Shown: positions 32,833 through 41,938, numbered from the stretch's first letter. The stretch is 64,000 bases of DNA from Streptomyces rhizosphaerihabitans (GCF_025399795.1 NZ_JAODTZ010000015.1:113640-177639), one strand, 5' to 3'. Made by a program: numbers and translations. The notes: generated from the letters alone by a model not told the origin.

Positions 32833-34461
32833 ATGACCGACTCACGTCACTACGACGTCATCGTTATCGGAACCGGCGCGGGCGGCGGGACCATCGCCCA
32901 TCGGCTGGCTCCCACCGGCAAACGGATTCTCCTCCTCGAACGCGGTGGCTACCTCCCGCGCGAACGCGACAACTGGGACTCCACCGCGGTCTTCGTCAAG
33001 GGCAAGTACCGGGCCCCGGAGTTCTGGTACGACCGGCACGGCGACCAGTTCCCACCCGAGGTCAACTACTACGTGGGCGGCAACACCAAGTTCTACGGCG
33101 CAGCGCTCTTCCGGCTGCGCCCCGAGGACTTCGGCGAGCTGCGCCACCACGGCGGGCTCTCCCCCGCCTGGCCTCTCGGCTACCAGGACCTGGAGCCGTA
33201 CTACACCCAGGCCGAACACCTCTACCTCGTGCACGGCCGCCACGGAGAGGACCCGACCGAAGGGCCCAGCAGCGCCCAGTACGCCTATCCGCCGGTCCGG
33301 CACGAGCCGCGCATCCAGCGACTCAGTGACGACCTGGAGAAGCGGGGGCTGCACCCCTTCCACCTCCCGATCGGGGTGAATCTCACCCAGGACGAGCGGG
33401 GCCGGGCCGTGCACACCAGCGCCTGCATCCGCTGCGACCGCGTCGACGGCTTTCCCTGCCTGGTCGGCGCGAAGTCCGACGCGCAGGTGGTCTGCGTCGA
33501 CCCCGCCCTGGAACACCCCAACGTGGAGATGGTCACCCACGCGAACGTACGACGGCTCGACACCGACGCCACGGGCCGCAATGTCACCTCCGTCGTCGCG
33601 ATGGTGGGTGACGGAAACGGGGGCGGGGGCGAAAACGGGGGCGGGGGCGATTCGCCCGGCGGTTCGACCGTCGAGTTCAGTGCGGACATCGTGATCGTCG
33701 CCTGCGGTGCCGTCAACTCGGCCGCGCTGCTGCTTCGTTCGGCGAACGACCGGCATCCGCGCGGTCTGGCCAACAGCTCGGACGTGGTGGGCCGTCACTA
33801 CATGCGGCACAACAACCTCGCCCTGATGGCCATATCCGAGGAACCGAACGACACCAAGTTCCAGAAGACGCTCGCGCTGCACGACTGGTACCTGGGATCC
33901 GACGACTGGGACTACCCCCTCGGCGGCATCCAGATGCTCGGCAAGTCCGACTCCGAACAGATCCACGGAGAGGCGCCCCGCTGGGCGGGAGCCGTCGCTC
34001 CCGACATGCCCTTCGAGGTGCTCGCCCACCACGCCGTCGACTTCTGGCTGTGCGGAGAGGACCTGCCCGCCGCGGACAACCGCGTCACCCTGGACGGGAA
34101 CGGCGACATCCACCTCGCCCTCGACGAGAAGAACAACATCGCCGGACTCCAGCGTCTGCGGCACGAACTGCAGGGCATGCTCGGCCACTTGGGCATGCGT
34201 GAGCACCATCTCCTGCCGCACAGCATCTATCTGCACAAGGGCATGCCGATCGGCGCGACGGCACACCAGGCGGGGACGGTCCGCTTCGGCCACGACCCCG
34301 CCGATTCGGCTCTCGACGTCAACTGCAAGGCCCACGACCTGGACAACCTCTACGTCGTCGACACGAGCTTCTTCCCGAGCATCGGCGCGGTGAATCCTTC
34401 ACTGACCGCCATCGCCAACGCACTCCGTGTCGGCGACCACATCGCGGAGCGTCTGCAGTGA
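32833..34461 (+). CDS. GMC-family FAD-dependent oxidoreductase
   Basis: The 542-residue protein opens with the FAD-binding motif VIVIGTGAGGGTIAHRLA, followed by LLLERGGYLPRE. It has GGNTKFYGAALFRLRPEDF (GMC signature 1 region) and ends YVVDTSFFPSIGAVNPSLTA, carrying the C-terminal catalytic His/Asn region. A CIRCDRVDGFPC cysteine cluster is typical of this bacterial subgroup. A glycine/asparagine loop (GDGNGGGGENGGGGDSPGG) is a local repeat insertion. ATG at 32833 is preferred over GTG at 32824. Its stop overlaps the DUF2252 start (GTGA). Confidence 0.88.
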   Translation: MTDSRHYDVIVIGTGAGGGTIAHRLAPTGKRILLLERGGYLPRERDNWDSTAVFVKGKYRAPEFWYDRHGDQFPPEVNYYVGGNTKFYGAALFRLRPEDFGELRHHGGLSPAWPLGYQDLEPYYTQAEHLYLVHGRHGEDPTEGPSSAQYAYPPVRHEPRIQRLSDDLEKRGLHPFHLPIGVNLTQDERGRAVHTSACIRCDRVDGFPCLVGAKSDAQVVCVDPALEHPNVEMVTHANVRRLDTDATGRNVTSVVAMVGDGNGGGGENGGGGDSPGGSTVEFSADIVIVACGAVNSAALLLRSANDRHPRGLANSSDVVGRHYMRHNNLALMAISEEPNDTKFQKTLALHDWYLGSDDWDYPLGGIQMLGKSDSEQIHGEAPRWAGAVAPDMPFEVLAHHAVDFWLCGEDLPAADNRVTLDGNGDIHLALDEKNNIAGLQRLRHELQGMLGHLGMREHHLLPHSIYLHKGMPIGATAHQAGTVRFGHDPADSALDVNCKAHDLDNLYVVDTSFFPSIGAVNPSLTAIANALRVGDHIAERLQ

Positions 34462-35876
34462 CCCCCAAGCATCCGGCCGACAGCCACCCGCCGCACCACA
34501 CCCCGGCGGAACGAGCCGCGCTCGGCAAGGCCGCCCGGTCCGCCGTACCCCGTTCCAGCCACGCCGACTTCGTCCCCTCGCCGAAGCGGACCGACCCGGT
34601 GGACGTCGTGGAGGGCCAGTCGGCGACCCGGGTGCCCGAGCTCGTACCGATCCGCTACGGCAGGATGACCGAGTCGCCCTTCCGCTTCTACCGCGGGGCC
34701 GCCGCCATCATGGCCGGGGACCTCGCCGACACCCCCCGGTCCGGCATCAGGGCCCAACTGTGCGGCGACGCCCACCTGTTGAACTTCCGGCTGCTGGCCT
34801 CGCCCGAGCGCCGCATGATGTTCGACATCAATGACTTCGACGAGACGCTGCCCGGCCCCTGGGAGTGGGACGTGAAGCGGCTGTCCACCAGCTTCGTCAT
34901 CGCGGGCCGGGCGAACGGCTTCAGCACCAAGGAGCGCGCCGACATCGTCCGGGCGGCGGTGCGGTCGTACCGCGAGTGGATGAGGCGCTTCGCCGGGCTG
35001 GGCAATCTCCCCGTGTGGTACACGCATTTCGACGAGGAGTGGGTACGGACCCATATCGCCGGAGAGTTGAGCGCGCGGGCGCGTGAACGCTGGTCCAGGA
35101 CGACGGCCAAGGCGCGCACCCGGGACAGCCTCCAGGCCTTCGCCAAGCTCACCCACCTGGTGGACGGCAAGGCCCGCATCGCCCCCGATCCGCCGCTGAT
35201 CACGCCGCTGCAGGAGCTGCTTCCCGATGTCGAACGCGGCGCGCTGGAGAAGCAGATCCGCCGCCTGATCGAACGCTACGGCCGGAGCCTGAACTCGGAC
35301 CGGCGGTTCCTGCTGGAGCAGTACCAAATCGCCGACGTGGCGCGCAAGGTGGTCGGTGTCGGAAGTGTGGGTACCCGCTGCTGGATCATCCTGCTGCTCG
35401 GCCGGGACGACTCGGACCCGCTGCTCCTGCAGGCCAAGGAGGCCGACGAGTCGGTGCTGGCGCCGTTCGCCGGCGCCAGCGAGTACCGGACGCAGGGCGA
35501 GCGCGTGGTCGCCGGCCAGCGGCTCATGCAGGCCACCAGTGACATCTTCCTGGGCTGGGAGCGGGCCGACGGCATCGACGGCCGCCGACGGGACTTCTAC
35601 GTACGGCAGTTGCGGGACTGGAAAGGCATAGCCGAACCCGAGGCCATGGTGCCGTCCGGCATGCGGGCCTTCGGCGAGCTGTGCGGTGCCACGCTGGCCC
35701 GCGCACATGCGAGGTCGGGCGACCGGATCGCCATCGCCTCCTATCTGGGCGGCGGTGACGTCTTCGACCGGGCGCTGGTCCCGTTCGCCGAGAGCTACGC
35801 CGACCAGAACGAGAAGGACCACCGGGCGCTCGTCGACGCCGTCCGTTCGGGGCGCGTCAAGGCCGAAGCGGCCTGA
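34458..35876 (+). CDS. DUF2252-family protein
   Basis: The 472-residue protein has the DUF2252 landmarks: RMTESPFRFYRGAAAIMAGD, CGDAHLLNF, FDINDFDETLPGPWEWDVKRL and ARKVVGVGSVGTRCWIILL. Near the C-terminus is GATLARAHARSGD. The order HxN...DxND resembles the catalytic and metal-binding parts of aminoglycoside phosphotransferase-like kinases, so a kinase fold is likely; the substrate is unknown. The GTG start overlaps the GMC stop, and it is followed 22 bases later by the GH15 gene, so the three are an operon. Confidence 0.85.
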   Translation: MTPKHPADSHPPHHTPAERAALGKAARSAVPRSSHADFVPSPKRTDPVDVVEGQSATRVPELVPIRYGRMTESPFRFYRGAAAIMAGDLADTPRSGIRAQLCGDAHLLNFRLLASPERRMMFDINDFDETLPGPWEWDVKRLSTSFVIAGRANGFSTKERADIVRAAVRSYREWMRRFAGLGNLPVWYTHFDEEWVRTHIAGELSARARERWSRTTAKARTRDSLQAFAKLTHLVDGKARIAPDPPLITPLQELLPDVERGALEKQIRRLIERYGRSLNSDRRFLLEQYQIADVARKVVGVGSVGTRCWIILLLGRDDSDPLLLQAKEADESVLAPFAGASEYRTQGERVVAGQRLMQATSDIFLGWERADGIDGRRRDFYVRQLRDWKGIAEPEAMVPSGMRAFGELCGATLARAHARSGDRIAIASYLGGGDVFDRALVPFAESYADQNEKDHRALVDAVRSGRVKAEAA

Positions 35877-35898
35877 CGAGCCCGACAAGGAGGCCAGC

Positions 35899-37716
35899 AT
35901 GGATCGCTATCCGCCCATCGCCGACCATGGTCTGATCGGGGACCTGCAGACCGCGGCCCTGGTGTCGTCCCAGGGCGTGGTCAACTGGTTCCCGGCACCA
36001 CGCTTCGACTCCCCCAGTGTCTTCGCCTCGCTGCTGGACCACGACGGCGGCGGCTACTTCCGCCTCGCGCCGGACCACCCCGAGGGGACCTGGCGGCAGC
36101 TCTACTACCCGGACACGGCCCTCGTGGTGACCCGTTTCATGTCCCCGGACGGCGTGGGCGAGATCATCGACTACATGCCGGTCCTGCCGGGCCCGACCCC
36201 GACCGACCGGCACAGTCTGGTGCGCGTCGTCCGCTCGGTGCGCGGCACCGTGCACTTCGCTCTGGAGTGCCGGCCGCGGTTCGACTACGCGCGGGCCACC
36301 CACGAACTCGACCTGACCCCCGGCACGGCGACGTTCCGGTCCCCGGGCGCGACCGCCTACCTCCAGGGCAACATCCCGTTCGAGCGCGACGGGCAGGACG
36401 TCCGGGGCGGCATCACCCTCGACAACGGCGAGCAGGCGGCCGTGGTGTTCACGATGTGCGGGCCCGACGGCGAGGCGCCGCCACCCCCCACGATCGACGG
36501 GGTCACCGAGGACCTGTGGAACAACGTCGACTTCTGGCAGAAGTGGGTGCGCACCTCGAACTACCGGGGCCGCTGGACGGAGATGGTGCACCGCTCCGCC
36601 ATCACCCTCAAGCTCCTCACCTACGCCCCGACGGGCGCGCCGGTCGCCGCCGCCACCATGGGGCTGCCCGAGCAGGTCGGCGGTGAGCGCAACTGGGACT
36701 ACCGGTACACGTGGGTGCGGGACGGCTCGCTGTCGGTGCGGGCGCTGCTCGACCTCGGCTTCGAGGAGGAGGCGCACCAGTTCACCCGCTGGATCGGCGA
36801 CCGCCTGGAGGCGCGCGAAGGACCGGACGACGAAGTCCTCCAGATCATGTACCGGGTCGACGGCGACCCGCATCTGACGGAGGAGATCCTGGAGCACTTC
36901 GAGGGCTACCGCGGCTCGTCCCCAGTACGCGTCGGCAACGCGGCCTCCGACCAGTTGCAGCTCGACATCTACGGCGAGGCCCTCTACGCCCTGGCCGAGG
37001 GCCGCTCGGTCGGTGAGCGGGCCGGATACCACGGCTGGAAGGGGCTGGCCGGCATCCTCGACTGGCTCGCGGACAACTGGGACCGGCCCGACGAGGGCAT
37101 CTGGGAGACCCGCGGCGGGCGCAAGGACTTCACCTACAGCCGGGTGATGTGCTGGGCCGCGTTCGACCGGGGCCTGAAGCTGGCCGCCGAGTTCAGCAGA
37201 CCGGCCGACACCGTCCGCTGGACCGCGGCCCGGGACGCGATCTTCGAACAGGTGATGGCGCGCGGCTGGAGCGACAAGCAGCAGGCGATCGTCCAGCACT
37301 ACGACGGCGACGTCCTGGACGCTTCGCTGCTGCTGGCGCCCCGCGTCGGCTTCGTCTCCCCGCGGAGCCCCGGCTGGCTGAGCACACTGGACGCCATGGA
37401 CCGCATCCTCGTCTCCGACAGCCTCGTCTACCGTTACGACCCCGCGGCCTCGCCCGACGGACTGCGCGGCTCCGAGGGGACGTTCAGCCTCTGCACGTTC
37501 CTGTACGTCGACGCGCTCGCCCGGGCGGGACGGCTCCCGCAAGCCCGCTACACCTTCGAGAAGATGCAGACGTACGCCAACCATGTCGGCCTGTTCGCCG
37601 AGGAGATCGGCCCGAGCGGGGAGCAACTGGGCAACTTCCCGCAGGCGTTCACCCATCTCTCGCTCATCATGGCCGCGACGACGCTGGACGAGGCGCTCGA
37701 CCGGCTGCGTCCCTGA
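35899..37716 (+). CDS. Glycoside hydrolase family 15 protein (trehalase/glucoamylase-like)
   Basis: The 605-residue cytoplasmic protein has an N-terminal beta domain (IADHGLIGDLQTAALVSSQG) and a C-terminal (alpha/alpha)6 barrel. Active-site blocks are GGERNWDYRYTWVRDGSLSV, DEGIWETRGGRKDFTYSRVM and GLFAEEIGPSGEQLGNFPQAFTH. The Glu residues in IWE and AEE are at the expected acid/base positions. Mycobacterial homologues hydrolyse trehalose, so trehalose turnover is a fair guess. ATG follows AAGGAGG. Its 3' end overlaps the convergent ClC gene by 50 bases. Confidence 0.9.
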   Translation: MDRYPPIADHGLIGDLQTAALVSSQGVVNWFPAPRFDSPSVFASLLDHDGGGYFRLAPDHPEGTWRQLYYPDTALVVTRFMSPDGVGEIIDYMPVLPGPTPTDRHSLVRVVRSVRGTVHFALECRPRFDYARATHELDLTPGTATFRSPGATAYLQGNIPFERDGQDVRGGITLDNGEQAAVVFTMCGPDGEAPPPPTIDGVTEDLWNNVDFWQKWVRTSNYRGRWTEMVHRSAITLKLLTYAPTGAPVAAATMGLPEQVGGERNWDYRYTWVRDGSLSVRALLDLGFEEEAHQFTRWIGDRLEAREGPDDEVLQIMYRVDGDPHLTEEILEHFEGYRGSSPVRVGNAASDQLQLDIYGEALYALAEGRSVGERAGYHGWKGLAGILDWLADNWDRPDEGIWETRGGRKDFTYSRVMCWAAFDRGLKLAAEFSRPADTVRWTAARDAIFEQVMARGWSDKQQAIVQHYDGDVLDASLLLAPRVGFVSPRSPGWLSTLDAMDRILVSDSLVYRYDPAASPDGLRGSEGTFSLCTFLYVDALARAGRLPQARYTFEKMQTYANHVGLFAEEIGPSGEQLGNFPQAFTHLSLIMAATTLDEALDRLRP

Positions 37717-39163
37717 ACGGGGGGATGTCCGGGCCCTGCGGCAGCAGTTCGACGGTCACGAAGGACACCACGGCGGCGAGCACGATCACCGGTACCGTTC
37801 CCGAGTTGCCCACCAGGAGCACGACCAGCACGACACAGCTGACGGGCAACCGGAGCGCGGCGGCGGACGCGGCGGCCATGCCCGCCGCCATGGCCGGCAC
37901 GACGCCGAACCCCGGGAGCGGCGCCAGCAGGGCGCCCATGGCGCCGCCGAGGAACAGCGCGGGGAACACCGGACCACCGCGCAGGCTGCCCAGGCACAGT
38001 GCGTACGCGATGGCCTTGAACACCAGCACGGCCACCAGACTGCCGACCGACCACGCGTGCGGGTGGGCGGCGAGTTGTCCCAGGGTGGTCTGGCCGGACA
38101 GGGCCACGTCGGCCGGCGAGCGCCCGGTGACGGCCGTGTATAGCGCCGCACAGCCGCCCGCGCCGAGCGCGCAGAGCACCGTGGTCCGCAGCGTGTGCGC
38201 GGACACGGCGCGGGCCGCGTACCGGCCGCCCACGATCACCCAGTGGATACCGACCCCGATGGCACATGCCATGAGCACCGACCAGAGCACGTCCCCGGCG
38301 TCGAGGGTCGCGGGTGCGGGAAGTCCGATCTGGAGGCTCCCGGTCTGCAGTCCGGTCCAGTCGCCGAAACCGGTGAACACGATGGCGCCGACTCCGCTGG
38401 CGAGCAGTGCGGGGAGCATCACCGCGAACAGCTGCGGCCCGCCCACCCCGGCCACTTCCATCAGCAGCACGGCGGCGACCAGAGGGCTGCCGAAGATCGC
38501 CGAAATGGCCGCCGCGGCGCCGGCGGCACCGAGCAGCGCCGTGCTCGCCTTGGTCGCGGGAGCCCGTACGAGATCCCGGAAAAGCAGCGCCAGGCCGCCG
38601 CCCAGCGCGATCAGGGGCGATTCGGGCCCGAGTACCGCTCCCAGCGGAAGGCTGGCCAGAGCGGCGAGGGCGACACCCGGCAGCGCGGACTTCGACACCC
38701 CGCCCGCGTGCAGACCCGAAGCCGGGATGTGTCCGCCCCGCCCCGGGAGCCACAGCACGATCAGGGCCACCAGCAGACCCGACAGGAGCGTCGGCGGCAG
38801 TGGCCACCACCACGGCGGAACCGTCCACCCGAGATCGTGCGGCCACTGCACCCACATCAGATGTTCCAGCTCGTGGAGGAGCACCAGGAACCAGAACGCG
38901 GCCAGCGAGACCGGCACACCGATGACAGCGCAGAACACGAGCGCCCGCCGGTACGCCGGCCGCATCAGCATGGTCCTGAGCTGCTCGGCCTCCGTGGGCT
39001 GGTTGCCCGGAGCGGACTCCGCCTCGGCGGACTCGTCGCCCGGAGCGGGCTCGGCCTCCTCGGACTTCGACTCGGTGATGGGTCTTCTCCTACGTCCGCT
39101 CGGAGGGGTTCTGCGTGGGTTTCTGCCGTCGGAGCGCGAGCGTACCCACGAGACCCGCCACAC
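37667..39163 (-). CDS. ClC-type chloride channel or antiporter
   Basis: The ~498-residue membrane protein has ten or more helices and the ClC selectivity segments: GLHAGGVSKS in place of GSGIP, LGPESPLIALGGGLALL in place of GREGP, and GGPVFPALFLGGAMG matching GxFxP. The N-terminal ~60 residues are acidic and repetitive (ESKSEEAEPAPGDESAEAES). Start choice is uncertain. GTG at 39163 is the only standard start upstream of the helices, but a strong AGGAGA ribosome site lies seven bases before an ATC codon (about 39080) that opens ITESKSEE. Its 3' end is antisense to the GH15 end. Confidence 0.85.
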   Translation of the reverse strand: MWRVSWVRSRSDGRNPRRTPPSGRRRRPITESKSEEAEPAPGDESAEAESAPGNQPTEAEQLRTMLMRPAYRRALVFCAVIGVPVSLAAFWFLVLLHELEHLMWVQWPHDLGWTVPPWWWPLPPTLLSGLLVALIVLWLPGRGGHIPASGLHAGGVSKSALPGVALAALASLPLGAVLGPESPLIALGGGLALLFRDLVRAPATKASTALLGAAGAAAAISAIFGSPLVAAVLLMEVAGVGGPQLFAVMLPALLASGVGAIVFTGFGDWTGLQTGSLQIGLPAPATLDAGDVLWSVLMACAIGVGIHWVIVGGRYAARAVSAHTLRTTVLCALGAGGCAALYTAVTGRSPADVALSGQTTLGQLAAHPHAWSVGSLVAVLVFKAIAYALCLGSLRGGPVFPALFLGGAMGALLAPLPGFGVVPAMAAGMAAASAAALRLPVSCVVLVVLLVGNSGTVPVIVLAAVVSFVTVELLPQGPDIPPFRDAAGRAPRPASSRP

Positions 39164-39458
39164 CCGCGCCGCCCTCGCACCGAGCCCCTAAAACCCTCCG
39201 GGTGGACGCGCCACCGCCGCCTTCGTCAGCGCGACGCGGGCATCCCGGCCGAACAGCGCGATATCCGTTCGCCAGAAACGGACAGGCGTCTGGACAGGGC
39301 TGGTCCGGCTCTCCCTCGAAGCGGACGACGAGGAAGTGTCCGCCCGGAATCTGAGCAGGAAGTCGGATCTCCCTGCCTAAGACGATGTCCTCCCGCAACC
39401 GCGCCGACACCCGGACACGGCCCGGTGAACCGTACCGGGCACCAGCGCCAGGTCCCTC

Positions 39459-40043
39459 TCACGCCGGTGCGGCGCTGCCACCCGGAGGCCGGCGGAGCAG
39501 GTGCAGACAGACGACCGAGGCAACGACGGTCCGCCGTTCGGAGGCGTCCAGACGGGGATCCGTTTCGACTGCGTACCGCTGCAATCCGAGCCACGCGTCG
39601 ACGTCGCTCACCGTGACCCGGCCGAGTATCTCTGGCGCCGGGCTCCGTCTCGGATCGGTCTCCGTAAGAAGCCATTCGGCGGACAGGTGACCCCACCGTG
39701 TGAGGAGGAGTTGGCGTCCCTGTTCCGTCTGAAGGGTCAGCCGTAGCGTCTTCACGACTCCACGGGCAACGGCGGTGCCGACCTCCAAGTCCGCGCTGTC
39801 GGTGAAGTGGAACCGCACCGGTCCGAACTGGCCGAACCGGGAACGCCTCTTGATACGGACGATGCACTCGCCGGACGTTTTCGCGAGGAGGGAGTGCGTG
39901 TCGTCGGGGTGCGTGACCTGGGCGAGCAGGGTCCCCTCCACGGTGGACACGGCCAGGGCGGGACCCACGTATCTGCGCCATCGTGAACGCTCCGGTTGCT
40001 CCACCACGACGGCTTCCAGTTCGAACAGACCGGGTTCCATCAT
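39459..40043 (-). CDS. Hypothetical protein downstream of the RHS fragment
   Basis: The 194-residue protein is not recognised. It is mostly beta strands with a compact core (GPALAVSTVEGTLLAQVTHP, GPVRFHFTDSADLEVGTAVA, VVKTLRLTLQTEQGRQLLLT) and a C-terminal helix. ATG-ATG at 40043 follows GGGGGAAGGAAAACCG, a strong ribosome binding site. It begins about 120 bases after the RHS core fragment on the same strand, the place where an effector or immunity gene would sit in an RHS locus, but no toxin or immunity signature is visible. Confidence 0.65.
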   Translation of the reverse strand: MMEPGLFELEAVVVEQPERSRWRRYVGPALAVSTVEGTLLAQVTHPDDTHSLLAKTSGECIVRIKRRSRFGQFGPVRFHFTDSADLEVGTAVARGVVKTLRLTLQTEQGRQLLLTRWGHLSAEWLLTETDPRRSPAPEILGRVTVSDVDAWLGLQRYAVETDPRLDASERRTVVASVVCLHLLRRPPGGSAAPA

Positions 40044-40161
40044 CGGTTTTCCTTCCCCCGCCACGGCTTCCCCCTCGACCGAGTACGTCCACTGTGACTG
40101 AGAACCTGCCCGGCTCCCATCCCTCGGACGGAAATCGACGCCACGCGATGGCGCCCGGGAC

Positions 40162-40332
40162 ATCAGGGCTGAGGTAGCGGGCCGTCTCCGGGTCGTACGC
40201 CCGGAAGTAGTTGTGGCGGAGGCCCGTTTCGGGGTCGTAGTACTGGCCGGGGAAGCGGAGCGGCGTGTGAGCCTTCGCGTCGGTGTTCCAGGTTGTGGTT
40301 CCCCAGAGCGCCGCGCGGGCGCGCCAGGCTAT
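40162..40332 (-). pseudogene. RHS repeat-associated core fragment
   Basis: A 57-codon stretch encodes the end of an RHS core: AWRARAALWGTTTWNTD, LRFPGQYYDPETGLRHNY and FRAYDPETARYLSPD. This is the part just before the variable C-terminal tip in RHS toxins. Neither the preceding YD-repeat shell nor the usual following PLGL segment is present. After SPD the frame runs into the leader of the next gene. It is a detached core fragment, as left by exchange of RHS tips. Confidence 0.85.
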
Positions 40333-40403
40333 GGGACTCCGCAAACTGCTCGTTTTCGTGCCCGGCCTGTGACGCATCGGGGCAGTTGAGGAGCCGTGTG
40401 CCG

Positions 40404-41174
40404 TCAGCAGCTTTCGCGGTCTCGCAGTTCGTGCTCCGTCCCGGCTACCGCTGGCCCCCAGGTCTCCGGCATGCGGGCGACAACCAGTGCCACGGCTTCC
40501 TGAGCCGTGTACGCAGGCACCATGGCGAACTTCTCGCCGCGGTGCTGCACCGCATACCGGTCGCCGCCGAGGGGATGGATTTTGGAGACATCATACGAGA
40601 AGGGCCACCCTGTACACCTGCTGAACTGCAGGCTGCCGTGGCTTGTGAAGGGGAAAAGCGCACGCAGTCTCGGCTCGGCGTACGCCGCGCGGATCAAGTC
40701 GAGGTCCACAGACAGGCCCGGTTCCAGATATCCGCGCCACTTCTCCGCCACGGCATGCTCAGGCCCGCGCTCGTGAGCTGCAGCGAGGGTTCCGACCTCC
40801 AGGAAAGGTGCCGCGGCGTGCAGCTCAGCCAGCGGAACGCCCTCGTACCAGGCTGCAGCTGCTTTCGCGAGCGCTTTGAGGTCCTCAGTGGAGCCGCAGG
40901 TGAGATTCACACCCTCACCCCATGCGGCGACGAGGAACACCCGCTCCTCGGATCCGAGGTTCACGTTGAAGTGGTCCAACCGAGGGTTGCGGCTTGCGAC
41001 CCCTGCGTGGATGAGTGACGGACGGTCAAGCGAGGACCGAACCTCACCAAGGTCCAAGCCGTTCTCGGCAGCGCACTGGGCGAGGGCAGCGGCGAGGCTT
41101 CCAGCGGCTGCAACGTCGGGGTACAGCGCGGAATCGGGCTGGAGCGGCTGCCGGGACTGTCCATGGTGAGTCAT
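40404..41174 (-). CDS. DUF6193-type protein
   Basis: The 256-residue protein resembles the DUF6193 family: a C-terminal block FPFTSHGSLQFSRCTGWPFS, DVSKIHPLGGDRYAVQHRGE and a final AVALVVARMPETWGPAVAG. The N-terminal half has alternating helices (AAALAQCAAENGLDLGEV) and a LDHFNVNLGSEERVFLVAAWG strand pair. Function is unknown. It lies next to the RHS fragment, so a link to toxin-immunity exchange is possible but only inferred. ATG at 41174 was chosen; an upstream ATG at 41237 would overlap the preceding small gene. Confidence 0.7.
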   Translation of the reverse strand: MTHHGQSRQPLQPDSALYPDVAAAGSLAAALAQCAAENGLDLGEVRSSLDRPSLIHAGVASRNPRLDHFNVNLGSEERVFLVAAWGEGVNLTCGSTEDLKALAKAAAAWYEGVPLAELHAAAPFLEVGTLAAAHERGPEHAVAEKWRGYLEPGLSVDLDLIRAAYAEPRLRALFPFTSHGSLQFSRCTGWPFSYDVSKIHPLGGDRYAVQHRGEKFAMVPAYTAQEAVALVVARMPETWGPAVAGTEHELRDRESC

Positions 41175-41190
41175 CCCCACATGATCAGGC

Positions 41191-41412
41191 CTATTGAGTG
41201 AGCCACCAAGGGAAAGCCGGAGCAGACCTGGGATCATGGAAGATCCTCATCACTCGAAGTCCTTCCCCCAGCTGATCGAGGTCTTCCGCCACCCCAGCGG
41301 CCAGAAAGGCCGCGCCGGGGGTGTGCCCGGAGCCGACGTAGCACCAGTTCGCGACCGTCGTCATATCGGGAGCGTCGGGAAAACGGGCGTGCATGGCACG
41401 TTGGGCCCGCAA
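41191..41412 (-). CDS. Small hypothetical protein, possibly a truncated remnant
   Basis: The 73-residue product ends 16 bases before the DUF6193 gene and shares its strand. The second half (GHTPGAAFLAAGVAEDLDQLGEGLRVMRIF) looks like genuine coding sequence with a helix and a final strand. The first residues have no clear start signal and the frame stays open a little further upstream. It may be the tail of a longer gene. No family is recognised. Confidence 0.45.
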   Translation of the reverse strand: MRAQRAMHARFPDAPDMTTVANWCYVGSGHTPGAAFLAAGVAEDLDQLGEGLRVMRIFHDPRSAPAFPWWLTQ

Positions 41413-41594
41413 CGCTGTGTACGTCGTGGAGCAGGAACGGGACTTGGACGTGATCAGTCACGCCGTGGACGGCCCCGCAGCCGAGAGGGCGCCCATGATC
41501 GCACTCGGACCGGTCGCGACGGGGTCGGCAGCGCTCCCTGGCGCCGTGCACCCGTGCCTGAACGCCCACCCGCCCGACATGCCATGCTCAGAAC

Positions 41595-41822
41595 ATGAGC
41601 GCATTCAGGAGTGATCTGGACCTGGAGGTCTACGACGCAACCGGTAACGGGGTGCAGGTCGACGTCGCAACCAACGCCCTGAACGGCACAGTTCGGCTGG
41701 CAGTGCTGTTCACTCAAGAGATTGTCTTGTCGGCCAATGACGCCGAGCGAGTTGCCCAATCGCTGCTGCGCGCCGCAGCACACGCTCGCCGCTTCGAGCC
41801 GAAGGCCAACCCAGAACCCTAG
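41595..41822 (+). CDS. Small hypothetical protein
   Basis: The 75-residue protein alternates short beta strands (LDLEVYDATGNGVQVDV, NGTVRLAVLF) and ends in a helix, NDAERVAQSLLRAAAHARRF. It begins at ATG after CAGAAC with no good ribosome binding site. Codon bias is weaker than in the core genes (GCA, GTT, CAA, ATT and TTG codons), in line with the accessory character of the region. No family is recognised. Confidence 0.5.
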   Translation: MSAFRSDLDLEVYDATGNGVQVDVATNALNGTVRLAVLFTQEIVLSANDAERVAQSLLRAAAHARRFEPKANPEP

Positions 41823-41938
41823 ATCGGCCAAAAATGAATCGCCCGACGTAGGCCGCATCATCGCAGCAGAACCATGCGCGTTGCCCGCGCCCAGATATCC
41901 AGTCGCTCCGAGCAGGCGAGCGCCGTACCTTCAGGCTC

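Noticed and set aside
39090..39410. A 106-codon minus-strand frame after the RHS-linked hypothetical gene, with a plausible middle (GREIRLPAQIPGGHFLVVRF).
   Set aside because: It runs across the ClC gene start in another frame, has two rare TTA codons and no ribosome site, and no family is recognised. It may be a remnant; not strong enough to list.
41234..41569. A 111-codon minus-strand frame overlapping the small 41191-41412 gene.
   Set aside because: Composition is that of a shifted frame (Arg/Gly/Ser-rich) and it has no start signal; the other frame gives a more natural protein.
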